From Syntrophobacterales bacterium (GTDB taxonomy: Bacteria > Desulfobacterota > Syntrophorhabdia > Syntrophorhabdales > WCHB1-27), in contig JADGQN010000032.1 in the NCBI GenBank assembly GCA_017881765.1, forward strand, positions 1-20,021: a stretch of DNA of 20,021 bases, read 5' to 3'. The position numbers and the translations under genes are program-made. This document shows positions 6,605 to 15,119 of this stretch, piece after piece; the first letter of the stretch is position 1; every line of letters starts with the position of its first letter. The notes below the pieces were generated by a model. It saw only the letters and a list, made by a program, of their open reading frames with translations. It was not told where the DNA came from and searched no databases.

Positions 6605-9040
6605 TTAATTTTCCGATTTCTCCGACTTGGGGGTGAGTTGTGCCCCCGCATTCTCTTCCTTCTTCTTTTCGAGGGCCTCACCGATCTCAGTCAGCCTTTT
6701 CATCACGAGATGGTTGACGCTGTTCTCCGGATAGGTCCCGTCTTCACCCATGGCACCTGCTTGCATCCCGGTGAGGATTTCAAGACCGTCCTCCATCATT
6801 TCCATGGCATAGATAGCGAATTTGCCGTTTTTGACCGCATCGACAATTTCTTGCTTGAGCATCAGGTTTTTCACGTTCCTGCTCGGTATGATGACGCCAT
6901 GACTTCCGTCCAGGCCCCTTGCCTTGCACAGATCAAAAAATCCTTCAACCTTCTGGTTGACCCCTCCTATGGGCTGGACATCGCCGTTCTGATCCATGGA
7001 TCCGGTTACCGCATACTGCTGCTTCAGCGCTACCCCGGCGATGCTTGAAAGAAGGGCATACATCTCCGCGCACGTAGCACTGTCGCCTTCAACCATGTCG
7101 TAAAGCTGCTCGAACGTGATTGACGCTGACAGGCTGATCGGCTTACGGGCCGCGTATTTGGCTCCGAGATAGCTCGCAATGATGAATATGGCTTTCTCGT
7201 GTATCCTGCCGCTCATCTTAGTCTCGCGTTCTATGTTGACGATACCGGCCTTACCCACGTAAGTGCGAGCCGATATGCGCGACGGCCGTCCGAAGCTGTA
7301 ATCGCCCTGGTCAAGCACGGCGAGGCCGTTGACTTGCCCTATTTTTGCGCCTTCCGTGTTGACGATGAGCACATCTTCCAGAGTCGCTTCACGGAGACGT
7401 TCCTCGATCCTGTTCACCCTGTAGATTTTCTCACTCAGAGCCTGCTCGACGTGAGTCGCGCTGACAAAGCTCACCCCATCTTTTTTCGCCCAATAGTGGG
7501 CCTCGCGCAAAAGATCGGCAATACTGCTGAAGCGGACCGACATTCTATCCTGGTGATCAGCGAGGCGTGAGCCGTATTCGATCACCCTGGCAACGCCGCT
7601 CCGATCAAAGGGCAAAAGCTTTTCCGCCTTTTGACAGCTCGCGATAAAGGCTGCGTATTTCTCCATATGCTCCGGCGTACGGTCCATCCGGTTGTCAAAG
7701 TCGGCTTTGACCTTGAAGGTCTCATTATAGTCGGGGTCCATACTGGAAAGCAGATAGTACAAGTAGGGATTACCGACAAGAACTACCTTGATGTCGAGCG
7801 GGATCGCTTCAGGCTTCAACGTCGCCGTGCTCATCAGCCTGTACTGCTCCAGAATATCCTCTACCTTGATCTCCTCATGCTTGATGGCCCTTTTCAGGGC
7901 ATCGTACGAAAACGGGTTCCTGAGTACGTCGAGCGCGTCAAGCACGAGGTAACCGCCGTTCGCCTTGTGGACCGAACCGGCCCGGATCATCGTGAAGTCG
8001 GTCAATGCCATGCCGTAGAGTATCTTGTATTCGATCCTCCCGAAGAGATTGAGATACGTCGGGTTACTGTCAAAGACAACCGGAGCACCTTTTGTTTCCG
8101 AGTTGTCCACGATGACATTGACGGTAAATCTGGCAAAAGAGACTTCCTGCTTTGGCATCTTGAGAAGGGGCACAGGAGAAGGTTGTTCTTCGGATGGCCG
8201 GAAGTCTTCCAAATGGGTGACTATGTCTTCCTTGACGTTGTCCAGATAGGCGCCTATCTTCTGATACGCTTTGTATCGTGCCTTAAGGTTTTCTATAAGC
8301 GGATTGACGGCGTCGATTGCAATGGCGCGCTCAAGCTTTGCCAGCATGTCCTGAACAAACTTCTCGGTCTCCCGCATTGCCCTGAAGACCTCATTCAGGC
8401 GCTCCTGGAACATCCTGCCGTTCTTCTCCAGCTCTTTCTTGGTTTTTTCATCCAGCTTGGCAAACTCTTCAGGCGTGAGCAGCTCGCCATCTTCCTTCAA
8501 GGGGAGTAATTGCACACCGGTCATACCCTTGCGCACAGTGAATCCTTGTTGACGCGCCTCCTCATCCAACTTTGAAAAGAGTTCACTCTGTTTCTGCTGA
8601 AACTCCTCGAGAATCCGGCTCCTCTGCTTCTCATACTCCTTAGATTCGAAAGCCTTGGGGATGTCAGCCTTCAGTGCCTTGAGGAAATCCTCCATGTCCT
8701 TCTGGAAGACCTTGCCTTGTCCCGCCTCCATGGAAATGGCGATTGCGGCATCCGGGTTCTTGAAGTTATAAACGTAGCACCAGTCGGGAGGCACCTGTTC
8801 CTTCGCCGCTTTATCCGAGAGCAAGGTCCGAACAGTGGTGGTCTTGCCTGTCCCCGATTCGCCCAGCGCAAATATATTGAACCCTTTGCTCGTGACGCCG
8901 AGACCGAAGTCGAGGGACTTCAAGGCCTTTTCCTGGCCAATGGTTCCGCCCAATACCGGAATATCCTCCGTGGTGGCGAATGTAAACTGATCGGTATCGC
9001 AACGACGATACAGCTCGTCAGGTCTCAATTTCCTCATCAT
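6605..9040 (-). CDS. LonB-like ATP-dependent protease (AAA plus S16 Lon protease domain)
   Basis: A large 811-residue soluble protein of the COG1067/LonB-like type. The AAA module starts with Walker A GESGTGKT (60-67). It is split by a long charged helical insertion (about 110-285, probably coiled coil). A Walker B-like segment GGYLVLDAL lies at 362-370. The C-terminal Lon protease domain (about 550-780) carries the Ser–Lys dyad: S654 in EGDSATCAE and K697 in GGVNQKVEG. This type lacks the N-terminal substrate domain of classical LonA. Energy-dependent degradation of damaged or regulatory proteins is expected, though several family members have unproven substrates. Two tandem ATGs (9040 and 9037) follow GGAGG; either could be used. 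It stands alone and converges with the CBM48 gene. Confidence 0.9.
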   Translation of the reverse strand: MMRKLRPDELYRRCDTDQFTFATTEDIPVLGGTIGQEKALKSLDFGLGVTSKGFNIFALGESGTGKTTTVRTLLSDKAAKEQVPPDWCYVYNFKNPDAAIAISMEAGQGKVFQKDMEDFLKALKADIPKAFESKEYEKQRSRILEEFQQKQSELFSKLDEEARQQGFTVRKGMTGVQLLPLKEDGELLTPEEFAKLDEKTKKELEKNGRMFQERLNEVFRAMRETEKFVQDMLAKLERAIAIDAVNPLIENLKARYKAYQKIGAYLDNVKEDIVTHLEDFRPSEEQPSPVPLLKMPKQEVSFARFTVNVIVDNSETKGAPVVFDSNPTYLNLFGRIEYKILYGMALTDFTMIRAGSVHKANGGYLVLDALDVLRNPFSYDALKRAIKHEEIKVEDILEQYRLMSTATLKPEAIPLDIKVVLVGNPYLYYLLSSMDPDYNETFKVKADFDNRMDRTPEHMEKYAAFIASCQKAEKLLPFDRSGVARVIEYGSRLADHQDRMSVRFSSIADLLREAHYWAKKDGVSFVSATHVEQALSEKIYRVNRIEERLREATLEDVLIVNTEGAKIGQVNGLAVLDQGDYSFGRPSRISARTYVGKAGIVNIERETKMSGRIHEKAIFIIASYLGAKYAARKPISLSASITFEQLYDMVEGDSATCAEMYALLSSIAGVALKQQYAVTGSMDQNGDVQPIGGVNQKVEGFFDLCKARGLDGSHGVIIPSRNVKNLMLKQEIVDAVKNGKFAIYAMEMMEDGLEILTGMQAGAMGEDGTYPENSVNHLVMKRLTEIGEALEKKKEENAGAQLTPKSEKSEN

Positions 9041-9329
9041 AGCTGCCTCCTGCGGTCAAGTATCTCTTGTATGGAGCCTAGTGGTGGAATAGGTTGCCGT
9101 TTTCTCAGCAGAACAGGCCGGGTAAGCGATCCGGAACTCCGTTCCGTTGAGGTAGGTATTACCGGGCTTATTTTCTAACTTAGCACAGGATTCCCAGCCT
9201 GTAAAGGGGCCGGCTCAGGTTTCAGCTCGGTGGTCCTGGCGCCGCGTAGCTTAAGGTTTGCGTAAAAATGGCCGATAGTTTATCAGTGAAAGATTACTTC
9301 TAGGCAGGGTCAGGAAACAGGAATTTACA
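9041..9329. other. Divergent intergenic region between the Lon-like protease and pilB
   Basis: About 290 bases without a convincing gene. It contains one compact perfect hairpin, CGGAAC–TCC–GTTCCG, at 9132-9146. Neither direction shows a sigma70 promoter I would defend. The GTG start of pilB at 9330 is preceded by AGGAA about seven bases upstream. Confidence 0.5.
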
Positions 9330-11054
9330 GTGGCACTCTCAGGTCCGCTCCTCGGAGAATTGCTTGTTCGGATGTCCTTGATCACCCAGCGCCAGCTGGA
9401 TGAAGCGCTCAAGGTGCAGAGACAGCTTGGCGGCAAACTGGGCGAGGTACTCGTCACTATGGGCGTTCTGACCGAGGGAAACATCCTTGAGGCCCTGTCC
9501 AGGAAGTTCAACATCCCGCTTATCGACCTGGAATCGTTTCAGATAGAAGACAGCGTCGTCAAAATCATCCCTTCCCACTATGCGCGCAGGTACCACATCA
9601 TGCCTGTGATGAAGAAGGGCACAACGCTGACGATCGCTACGGCAGATCCCACCAGCGTCAACACAATAAGCGATATAAAGTTCTTTACCGGCTATCATGT
9701 GGAGCCGATGATTGCTTCGGAGTCGGCGATCACGAGGGCTATCGAACGGTACCACGGAGGTTCCCAGACAGGACTGAAAAAAGTCATAGAAGACATGGGG
9801 ATGATCCAGGAAGTTTCCTCGCTCCAGGTTGTTGAAGATGAAGAAAAAATGGATGTTGCCACCCTGGAGGCAGACGCCAAACAACCCCCCGTCGTCAATA
9901 TCGTCAACCTGCTCATAGCGGAGGCCGCGCGAAAGAACGCCAGTGACATCCACATCGAGCCGTATGAGACCGAATTCAGGGTGCGCCTGCGTGTAGACGG
10001 GATTCTGTATGACATCATCAAGCTGCCCATGAAGTACAAAGAGGCCGTGGTTTCGAGAATCAAGGTACTTTCGAGACTCGATATTGCCGAAAAGCGTCTG
10101 CCTCAGGATGGGCGGGTAAAGATACAGATGAAGCTGGATAACGTACCCAAGACCCTTGACCTGCGCGTGTCCATACTGCCGACGCTCTTTGGAGAGAAGG
10201 TGGTGATGCGACTCCTCGACAAAGATAACCTCATGCTCGATATGAATCGACTGGGGTTCGAGGGGGATGGATTATTGCGATTTGAGGAGGCCATCTTCAA
10301 GCCGTGGGGTATGGTGCTGCTCACCGGTCCCACGGGTTCAGGAAAGACGAGCACATTGTACAGCGCCATCAACCGGATAAACACGCCTGAGGTCAACATC
10401 ATAACTGCCGAGGACCCTATAGAATTTAACCTTTCGGGCATCAATCAGGTCCAGATGCACGAAATGATAGGCCTTACCTTCGCATCAGCCCTGCGCTCTT
10501 TCTTGAGGCAGGACCCGAATATCATCCTCGTGGGCGAGATCCGGGACATGGAGACGGCTGAGATTGCCGTCAAGGCTTCCCTGACAGGACACCTTGTGCT
10601 TTCGACGCTCCATACCAATGACGCACCATCCGCGGTCACGCGTCTGGTGAATATGGGTATAGAGCCACTCCTGGTCACGAGTTCCGTGATTCTCATTGCA
10701 GGACAACGTCTCGTCCGTCGTATCTGCCAGGAGTGCAAGGAAGAGGTTGAAGTTCCGCGCAAGGCTTTGCTGAACATGGGTTTTCCGCCGGACGAAGCGG
10801 ACTGCGTGAAAGCCTACACGGGCAGAGGGTGTGACAAGTGTGGCCACACGGGGTACAAAGGACGGATAGGTCTGTATGAAGTCATGCCGATGACCGACAC
10901 GCTGCGTCAGCTCATCCTGGAGGGATGCACCGTCATGGATCTCAAGAAGAGTGCTATCGAAGAAGGCATGATCACACTGCGACAGAGCGGGCTGCTCAAG
11001 ATCAAAGCCGGGATAACTACGATAGAGGAAGTGATACGCGAAACCATACTCTAG
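9330..11054 (+). CDS. pilB: Type IV pilus assembly / type II secretion ATPase (PilB/GspE family)
   Basis: Cytoplasmic hexameric ATPase that powers assembly of a type IV pilus or a type II secretion pseudopilus, 574 residues. An N-terminal MshEN/T2SSE_N region (about 4-145) is followed by the ATPase core: Walker A GPTGSGKT (333-340), Asp box region NIITAEDPIE (356-365), Walker B NIILVGEIRD with catalytic E403, and His box HLVLSTLHTND (421-431). Four cysteines in two CxxC pairs (C466/C469 and C501/C504) form the zinc site typical of the assembly ATPase, not the retraction ATPase PilT. The GTG start is the first in frame with a plausible ribosome site. No pilC, pilT, pilin or secretin gene is adjacent, so PilB versus GspE is a judgement. 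Confidence 0.88.
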   Translation: MALSGPLLGELLVRMSLITQRQLDEALKVQRQLGGKLGEVLVTMGVLTEGNILEALSRKFNIPLIDLESFQIEDSVVKIIPSHYARRYHIMPVMKKGTTLTIATADPTSVNTISDIKFFTGYHVEPMIASESAITRAIERYHGGSQTGLKKVIEDMGMIQEVSSLQVVEDEEKMDVATLEADAKQPPVVNIVNLLIAEAARKNASDIHIEPYETEFRVRLRVDGILYDIIKLPMKYKEAVVSRIKVLSRLDIAEKRLPQDGRVKIQMKLDNVPKTLDLRVSILPTLFGEKVVMRLLDKDNLMLDMNRLGFEGDGLLRFEEAIFKPWGMVLLTGPTGSGKTSTLYSAINRINTPEVNIITAEDPIEFNLSGINQVQMHEMIGLTFASALRSFLRQDPNIILVGEIRDMETAEIAVKASLTGHLVLSTLHTNDAPSAVTRLVNMGIEPLLVTSSVILIAGQRLVRRICQECKEEVEVPRKALLNMGFPPDEADCVKAYTGRGCDKCGHTGYKGRIGLYEVMPMTDTLRQLILEGCTVMDLKKSAIEEGMITLRQSGLLKIKAGITTIEEVIRETIL

Positions 11055-11111
11055 CGCGCGGCGGCGTCAAAAGTCCATCTGCTTCGTTGCCTGCGCCCCG
11101 TGTCATTCCGA

Positions 11112-11379
11112 CGTACCGCCAGGTACGCCTCCATTCCCCGTGGCTTGAGCGCCTCCGGGTACCCGTGAAGTTCTTCCACGGGTGGTGGGCCTTTTTACTT
11201 GCCGCACAAAGTTACACTCTATGCCAATTTGTATTCGAGCGGAGACCGAGGCGGCAGCGAGGAGCCCCACCCGCAAGCGGGTACCCGGGCGTACTGTGGT
11301 ACGTCGAGGAGCGCGATAGCGTAGCATCCTGTAAGGACGCAGCGACAACGAAGGTATACGCTAGAAGACAAATTGGCAT
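11112..11379. repeat. Stem-loop-rich non-coding element between pilB and the formyltransferase gene
   Basis: The 329-base gap between the two converging genes is packed with exact stem-loops: CGTACC/GGTACG (11112-11127), ACCCGTG/CACGGGT (11161-11183), CCCGC/GCGGG (11270-11281) and CGTAC/GTACG (11290-11303). A larger imperfect inverted repeat brackets the second half: 11221-11241 and 11359-11379 match at 19 of 21 positions, with a perfect 12-bp core at the outer ends. No credible protein is encoded. The layout suggests a mobile non-autonomous element or a structured RNA. Confidence 0.6.
11161..11196 (+). terminator. Possible pilB terminator
   Basis: A 7-bp stem ACCCGTG/CACGGGT is followed, after eight bases, by a T5 run at 11192-11196. 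The gap between stem and T run is longer than ideal. Confidence 0.35.
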
Positions 11380-11383
11380 GGGT

Positions 11384-12250
11384 TCAGCGTATATTGTCGG
11401 CGAAGCCGTATGTATCAACCTGCCATCCTTCCTCGGGCATCTGCACGCCGTCAATATAAACCGTCCTGCCGTCAAGAGCGACTCTACCCTTTGCGATTAA
11501 CCCATGCACCGCAAAAGGATATATCTGCCAATCACCCTCTACCCTGAGCACTTCCTGGATGCGCGTAGAAACCTCTTCCAGGGATTTGTAAAGATTGTTC
11601 TCCTCCCTTTGTACGGCGGCCCGAAATTGTTCGAGTGTCCTTGCATCTGTTTTTTCCGCAAACCTTCTAATCCCGCGCAGCTCATCATCCCATCTTGAGA
11701 GCTGCAAGGATTTTGATTGGATCAATATGGGCCCGCCGTCATCGCTTGCATCAACGAAAAACAGGGTCGATTTCACACCGTTTTCTCCGGCGAGTATCGC
11801 TTTGGCAGCAGGTCTCCACCCGAGCCCGATGTACTTTTTCGCATCACCCGGATGAACGTTGAGAATCCGTGGATAGTATCTGTTGGCCATCCAATCCCCT
11901 ATCCACAGGTCATATCCAGCCAGGCAGATCAGGTCCGGCCTGCCATTAAACACCTGTTCCACAAGTGTCATGACCGCCCTGTCATAGCTGTTTCTTTCAA
12001 CCCCATACCTGGGAACGTTTTCAAGTTCCCACATCTCGCGGAAGTATTTCGCCGAGTCAAGCAGAACTACCGGAGCAGCATGCTTTCTTGCTTTCATTAC
12101 GCCTGCGCAGCCGGGTACGTTGCTGAATACAACGTGCTGTTTACCAGGGTCCCGCTCGTAAATCCTTTCGTAATTGGTGCCGGAGCCGGAGACGCCGCAG
12201 GCGTACCGCATTGGTCCGGAAGAGGGGTCGAAAACCAGTCTGGTTGTCAT
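11384..12250 (-). CDS. PurN-like formyltransferase family protein
   Basis: A 288-residue protein of the formyl-THF-dependent transferase fold. It has a GSGTNYE loop (22-28) where PurN has its substrate-phosphate loop, LAGYD at 110-114, and the catalytic trio of the family: N131 and H133 in ILNVHPGD and D171 in DDGGPIL. The end matches PurN-type C-termini (YPFAVHGLIAKGRVALDGR, 244-262). It is longer than a normal PurN (~200-215 residues) because of an inserted helical stretch (about 180-238) and a short C-terminal tail. Glycinamide ribonucleotide formylation is possible, but the insertion and the isolation from other purine genes make a divergent formyltransferase or hydrolase equally likely. 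AGGAA lies seven bases before the ATG, and a good promoter is seen at 12312-12340. Confidence 0.75.
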   Translation of the reverse strand: MTTRLVFDPSSGPMRYACGVSGSGTNYERIYERDPGKQHVVFSNVPGCAGVMKARKHAAPVVLLDSAKYFREMWELENVPRYGVERNSYDRAVMTLVEQVFNGRPDLICLAGYDLWIGDWMANRYYPRILNVHPGDAKKYIGLGWRPAAKAILAGENGVKSTLFFVDASDDGGPILIQSKSLQLSRWDDELRGIRRFAEKTDARTLEQFRAAVQREENNLYKSLEEVSTRIQEVLRVEGDWQIYPFAVHGLIAKGRVALDGRTVYIDGVQMPEEGWQVDTYGFADNIR

Positions 12251-12311
12251 TTTTCAGTTCCTGTTTTGTGCCGTAGGCCAGAACGCGCTCTGTCACGCTC
12301 TGGATACGTTA

Positions 12312-12340
12312 GTGATAACAAAAAGGGAATTGTGTGTCAA
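12312..12340 (-). promoter_or_regulatory. Sigma70 promoter of the formyltransferase-like gene
   Basis: TTGACA (12340-12335), exactly 17 bases, then TATCAC (12317-12312) on the minus strand. Predicted start is near 12305, giving a leader of about 55 bases. Confidence 0.65.
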
Positions 12341-12474
12341 GTTCGATTCCACAGATAGATTCCGCGGGTGGGCAGGAGAGGGGCTGAAAGCTTTCTTTCC
12401 TACGAGTAGACCCTGCGCCACCATCGCCCCGATTCATAGTTGAAATCTCTTGTCCGTTGCTTTGTCATGGTGTA

Positions 12475-12535
12475 TATAATAGCTGGTGCAACCGAAATGA
12501 ATCGCAGTGCCTGGGCAACGGGACTTTCATTTCGG
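12475..12535 (+). promoter_or_regulatory. Putative -10 box and inverted repeat upstream of the CoA ligase gene
   Basis: A consensus TATAAT at 12475-12480 has only a weak -35 (TTGTCC, 12450-12455, spacer 19). Just downstream, CCGAAATGAA (12492-12501) and TTCATTTCGG (12526-12535) form a perfect 10-bp inverted repeat around 24 bases. It lies at the predicted start and early leader, so it could be an operator or a leader hairpin. The remainder of 12341-12617 shows nothing else recognisable. Confidence 0.4.
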
Positions 12536-12617
12536 GGATTGCCTCAGCGAAGAAAGTCATTCAATACCCTGTGCATCGAATGCAACGCAGCATGGGTTAA
12601 TACCGATAGGGGGAAAC

Positions 12618-14234
12618 ATGCCGGAAACATATCTTCTAAAAGAGCTCAGCCGGTATCCCATAGGCACGTGGGCGGACATTATGAACAGGAATGCGCTTCT
12701 TTTTCCGGATGAGGAGGCGTTTGTTTACAAAAGGGAAAGGGTGACATTCTCGGGGTTCAACGCGCGGGTGAACAGCCTCATCAACGCGCTCCGGTCGATG
12801 GGGGTTAAGAAGGGGGAAACGATAGGCGTCCTGTCGTGGAACTGTCTTGAGTACGCTGACCTGTATGGAGCGGCCATGAAGGGCGGTTTTATCCTCTCGC
12901 CTTTCAATCCCAGGTTGCAGGCCAATGAACTCGATTACCTTATCAATTATTCGGAGACCGGCGTGCTCTTTGTGGGCCCGGAACTGATGGACGTTGTCGA
13001 CCAGTTGCTGCCACGCCTGCCTCGCGTCAAACAGTACGTTGCGCTCGAAGCGAGCGTTCCCACGCGTGCCCCATACACTCCCTATGCTCAACTTCTCGCA
13101 ACATATCCGGCAGCTGAACCGGATATTCAGCCGGAGGAAGACGACCCGTGTATCATCTACTACACGAGCGGGACCACCGGCGTGCCCCGAGGTGCCCTGT
13201 GCAGCCAGCGGCAAAGGATAGAGGACACACGGACAAAGGCCCTCCAATTGAACACGAAACCGCGAGACAGGCACATCCTGATCATGCCCCTCTTCCACAT
13301 CGGCGGAAGCGGCAACACCTGGACCTACTTTTATGTGGGCGGCTGCAACGTCATCACGCCTGAACGGGTCTTTGACCCTGCAGCAACCATGAGAGTGATC
13401 GAGGAAGAGAAGGCAACCGACATTCACATCGTACCGACCCACCTGGTCTCCATACTTGCCTTGCCTGACCTCAAGACATATGACGTAAGCAGGTTGAAGC
13501 GGATCTGGTACGCTGCCTCACCTATGCCCACGGAGCTTCTACGAAAAGGGGTGGAGACCTTTGGCCCTATCTTCATGCAGTGCTACGGGCAGTCGGAGTC
13601 AGGGCCCGATATCACGTTTCTGTCGTCCGAAGATCACGACGTACTCGGTCTGCCGCCCGAAGAGCAGCGGCGACTGGCCTCCTGCGGCCGGCCGTGCATG
13701 GGGGTCCACGTGAGGATCGTGGATCAGCAGGGTCTCGATCTCCCTGTGGGCACGGTCGGAGAAATTATAGTAAAAAGTAAGAGGATCATGATGGGGTACT
13801 GGCGCAAACCCGAGGATACGAAGAACGTTCTTATTGATGGGTGGCTCCACACGGGCGACATGGGCTATTACGATGAGAAGGGCTACCTCTATATAGCCGA
13901 CAGGAAGAAGGACATGATCGTTTCCGGTGGGGAAAATATCTTCCCACGCGAAGTTGAGGAGGTGCTCTATCAACACCCGGCCCTACTGGAAGCGGCTGTC
14001 ATCGGCATACCCGATTCCTACTGGGTGGAGAGTGCCCATGCAGTGGTAACCTTGAAACAAGGGATGGCTGTATCCGACAAGGAGCTGATAGACTTCTGCA
14101 AGCAGAGACTGGCTAGATACAAGGCTCCCAAATCCGTCGAATTCGTCAGCGCCCTTCCGAAAAACGCTTCGGGCAAGATTATGAAGCGTGAGCTACGGGA
14201 AAAATACTGGCAGGGGAAGGAAAGAAAAGTATAG
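12618..14234 (+). CDS. AMP-forming acyl/aryl-CoA ligase (ANL superfamily)
   Basis: Activates a carboxylic acid with ATP and CoA through an acyl-adenylate. The 538-residue protein has the full set of ANL motifs: YYTSGTTGVPRG (181-192, with R replacing the more usual K in PKG), YGQSES (323-328), TGD (412-414), ADRKKDMIVSGGENI (427-441) and the catalytic lysine K520 in NASGK. The start at 12618 is chosen because AGGGGG lies just upstream; a longer reading from a GTG at 12507 crosses the leader inverted repeat. Overall it resembles fatty-acyl and aryl-acid ligases such as those annotated as long-chain acyl-CoA synthetases. Its position beside a TetR gene and an aromatic-CoA reductase operon suggests it forms the CoA thioester that the pathway consumes, but the substrate cannot be read from the motifs. 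Confidence 0.9.
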   Translation: MPETYLLKELSRYPIGTWADIMNRNALLFPDEEAFVYKRERVTFSGFNARVNSLINALRSMGVKKGETIGVLSWNCLEYADLYGAAMKGGFILSPFNPRLQANELDYLINYSETGVLFVGPELMDVVDQLLPRLPRVKQYVALEASVPTRAPYTPYAQLLATYPAAEPDIQPEEDDPCIIYYTSGTTGVPRGALCSQRQRIEDTRTKALQLNTKPRDRHILIMPLFHIGGSGNTWTYFYVGGCNVITPERVFDPAATMRVIEEEKATDIHIVPTHLVSILALPDLKTYDVSRLKRIWYAASPMPTELLRKGVETFGPIFMQCYGQSESGPDITFLSSEDHDVLGLPPEEQRRLASCGRPCMGVHVRIVDQQGLDLPVGTVGEIIVKSKRIMMGYWRKPEDTKNVLIDGWLHTGDMGYYDEKGYLYIADRKKDMIVSGGENIFPREVEEVLYQHPALLEAAVIGIPDSYWVESAHAVVTLKQGMAVSDKELIDFCKQRLARYKAPKSVEFVSALPKNASGKIMKRELREKYWQGKERKV

Positions 14235-14244
14235 GAGGGAAAGA

Positions 14245-14907
14245 TTAATCGATGGCATCGGTGTCGATCGTCCTTTCCGGCACGTGTCCCTGGACGTCCT
14301 TGAGACACGCGGGATTTCTCAGGGCGTCAACGACCAGCCGACTCACTTCCTGATGATGTTCCAATAAGTCATATTTCCCTCCCTTGAGCAGCCAGTGAGT
14401 GACGATGTGCTCTAAAATGCCCAGAACTAAATGACGCAGGATATAGACATCCGTATCCTTTCTGATCACACCTTCTTCCTGCCCCTCTATTATGATCTCC
14501 AATACGTGGCCGACCGATTTCTTCAGGAAATCGTAGGTGTCGGTCTTGACAAAACTCTTGCTCACCCGCATCTCGAGCATCAGCATTCTCCCGTACTCCG
14601 GATTCACCTTGAAGAAGTAGAGAAAATACCAGACGAATTTTCGAATCTTGTTGAAAGCCCCGAAAATCCCCTCGAGGTGCAGTTCGAGCTGAGTGCGGAA
14701 TTCTTTCGTTTCTTCGATGGGGATTGAGAAGAACAGATCCTCTTTGTTCTTAAAGTACTGATAAATGCTACCCTCGGCGACTCCCGCCCTTTGAGCTATT
14801 TCCGAGATCGTGGCCGCCTGGAAACCTTTCTTGCTGAAGACTTCAATGGCCGCCTGGATGATCGACTCTCTTCTAATTGCTTTCTTGGAAATACGGTTCG
14901 CAGCCAT
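14245..14907 (-). CDS. TetR/AcrR-family transcriptional regulator
   Basis: A 220-residue one-component repressor. The N-terminal helix-turn-helix covers about residues 12-58, with the recognition region TISEIAQRAGVAEGSIYQYFKNKEDL (33-58), matching the family well. The helical C-terminal half would bind the ligand. The start at 14907 is preferred over an upstream TTG at 14961, because that TTG is the first part of a TTGACA -35 box. The gene converges with the CoA ligase (10-base gap) and is divergent from the reductase operon. MbdR of the 3-methylbenzoate pathway is a TetR protein controlling an mbd reductase operon in response to its aromatic CoA thioester; by analogy a CoA-thioester ligand is likely here. 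Two matching palindromes in the divergent region are candidate operators. Confidence 0.88.
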   Translation of the reverse strand: MAANRISKKAIRRESIIQAAIEVFSKKGFQAATISEIAQRAGVAEGSIYQYFKNKEDLFFSIPIEETKEFRTQLELHLEGIFGAFNKIRKFVWYFLYFFKVNPEYGRMLMLEMRVSKSFVKTDTYDFLKKSVGHVLEIIIEGQEEGVIRKDTDVYILRHLVLGILEHIVTHWLLKGGKYDLLEHHQEVSRLVVDALRNPACLKDVQGHVPERTIDTDAID

Positions 14908-14932
14908 AGACCTGATTACCCCCTGTGCGTTA

Positions 14933-14961
14933 TTTTTACCGACGATCGCTTCACCTGTCAA
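14933..14961 (-). promoter_or_regulatory. Putative tetR promoter
   Basis: TTGACA (14961-14956), 17 bases, then TAAAAA (14938-14933) on the minus strand. Predicted start is near 14926, about 20 bases before the ATG. The short leader still holds AGGGGG at 14924-14919. Confidence 0.5.
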
Positions 14962-15042
14962 GAATAAAGGGCTTTCGAATGCGATTCATTTGTCATCAGG
15001 CTCGATCGCCGAGGCCTTGCTCTTACACACGAGAACGATCAC

Positions 15043-15063
15043 AAAATGAATTATGCTCATTAT
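15043..15063. promoter_or_regulatory. Candidate TetR operator, copy 1
   Basis: A 21-bp palindromic site with half-sites AAAATGAA and CTCATTAT around TTATG; the AATGA/TCATT core is symmetric. It matches the reverse complement of the 15250-15270 palindrome at 19 of 21 positions. It lies about 80 bases upstream of the tetR -35 box and about 160 bases upstream of the operon promoter, so looping between the two sites is possible. Confidence 0.6.
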
Positions 15064-15119
15064 TGTTGTGGGTATGTTCTTCCACCTCTGTCAAATATAG
15101 CCTTTAAAGGAGGGGCCCG

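Noticed and set aside
7631..8509. Long 292-residue plus-strand reading frame opposite the Lon-like protease
   Set aside because: Codon-shadow of a strongly conserved gene; no ribosome site or recognisable domain.
9181..9329. Possible cyclic-di-GMP (GEMM) riboswitch upstream of pilB
   Set aside because: The diagnostic conserved core bases and paired stems could not be found.
9329..9344. TGGCAC resembling a sigma54 -24 element
   Set aside because: It lies at the pilB start codon and no matching -12 element follows.
12507..12617. GTG-initiated extension of the CoA ligase
   Set aside because: The encoded residues look non-conserved, the region holds an inverted repeat, and the ATG at 12618 has a clear ribosome site.
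12636..13442. 268-residue minus-strand frame inside the CoA ligase
   Set aside because: Antisense shadow; the plus strand carries all ANL motifs.
14908..14961. TTG-initiated 18-residue extension of the TetR protein
   Set aside because: The TTG belongs to a TTGACA -35 box with a TAAAAA -10 at spacing 17, and the HTH fold starts right after the downstream ATG.
14978..14990. AATG-N5-CATT as a third TetR operator near the tetR promoter
   Set aside because: Only four-base half-sites match and the spacer differs, so it is within chance expectation.
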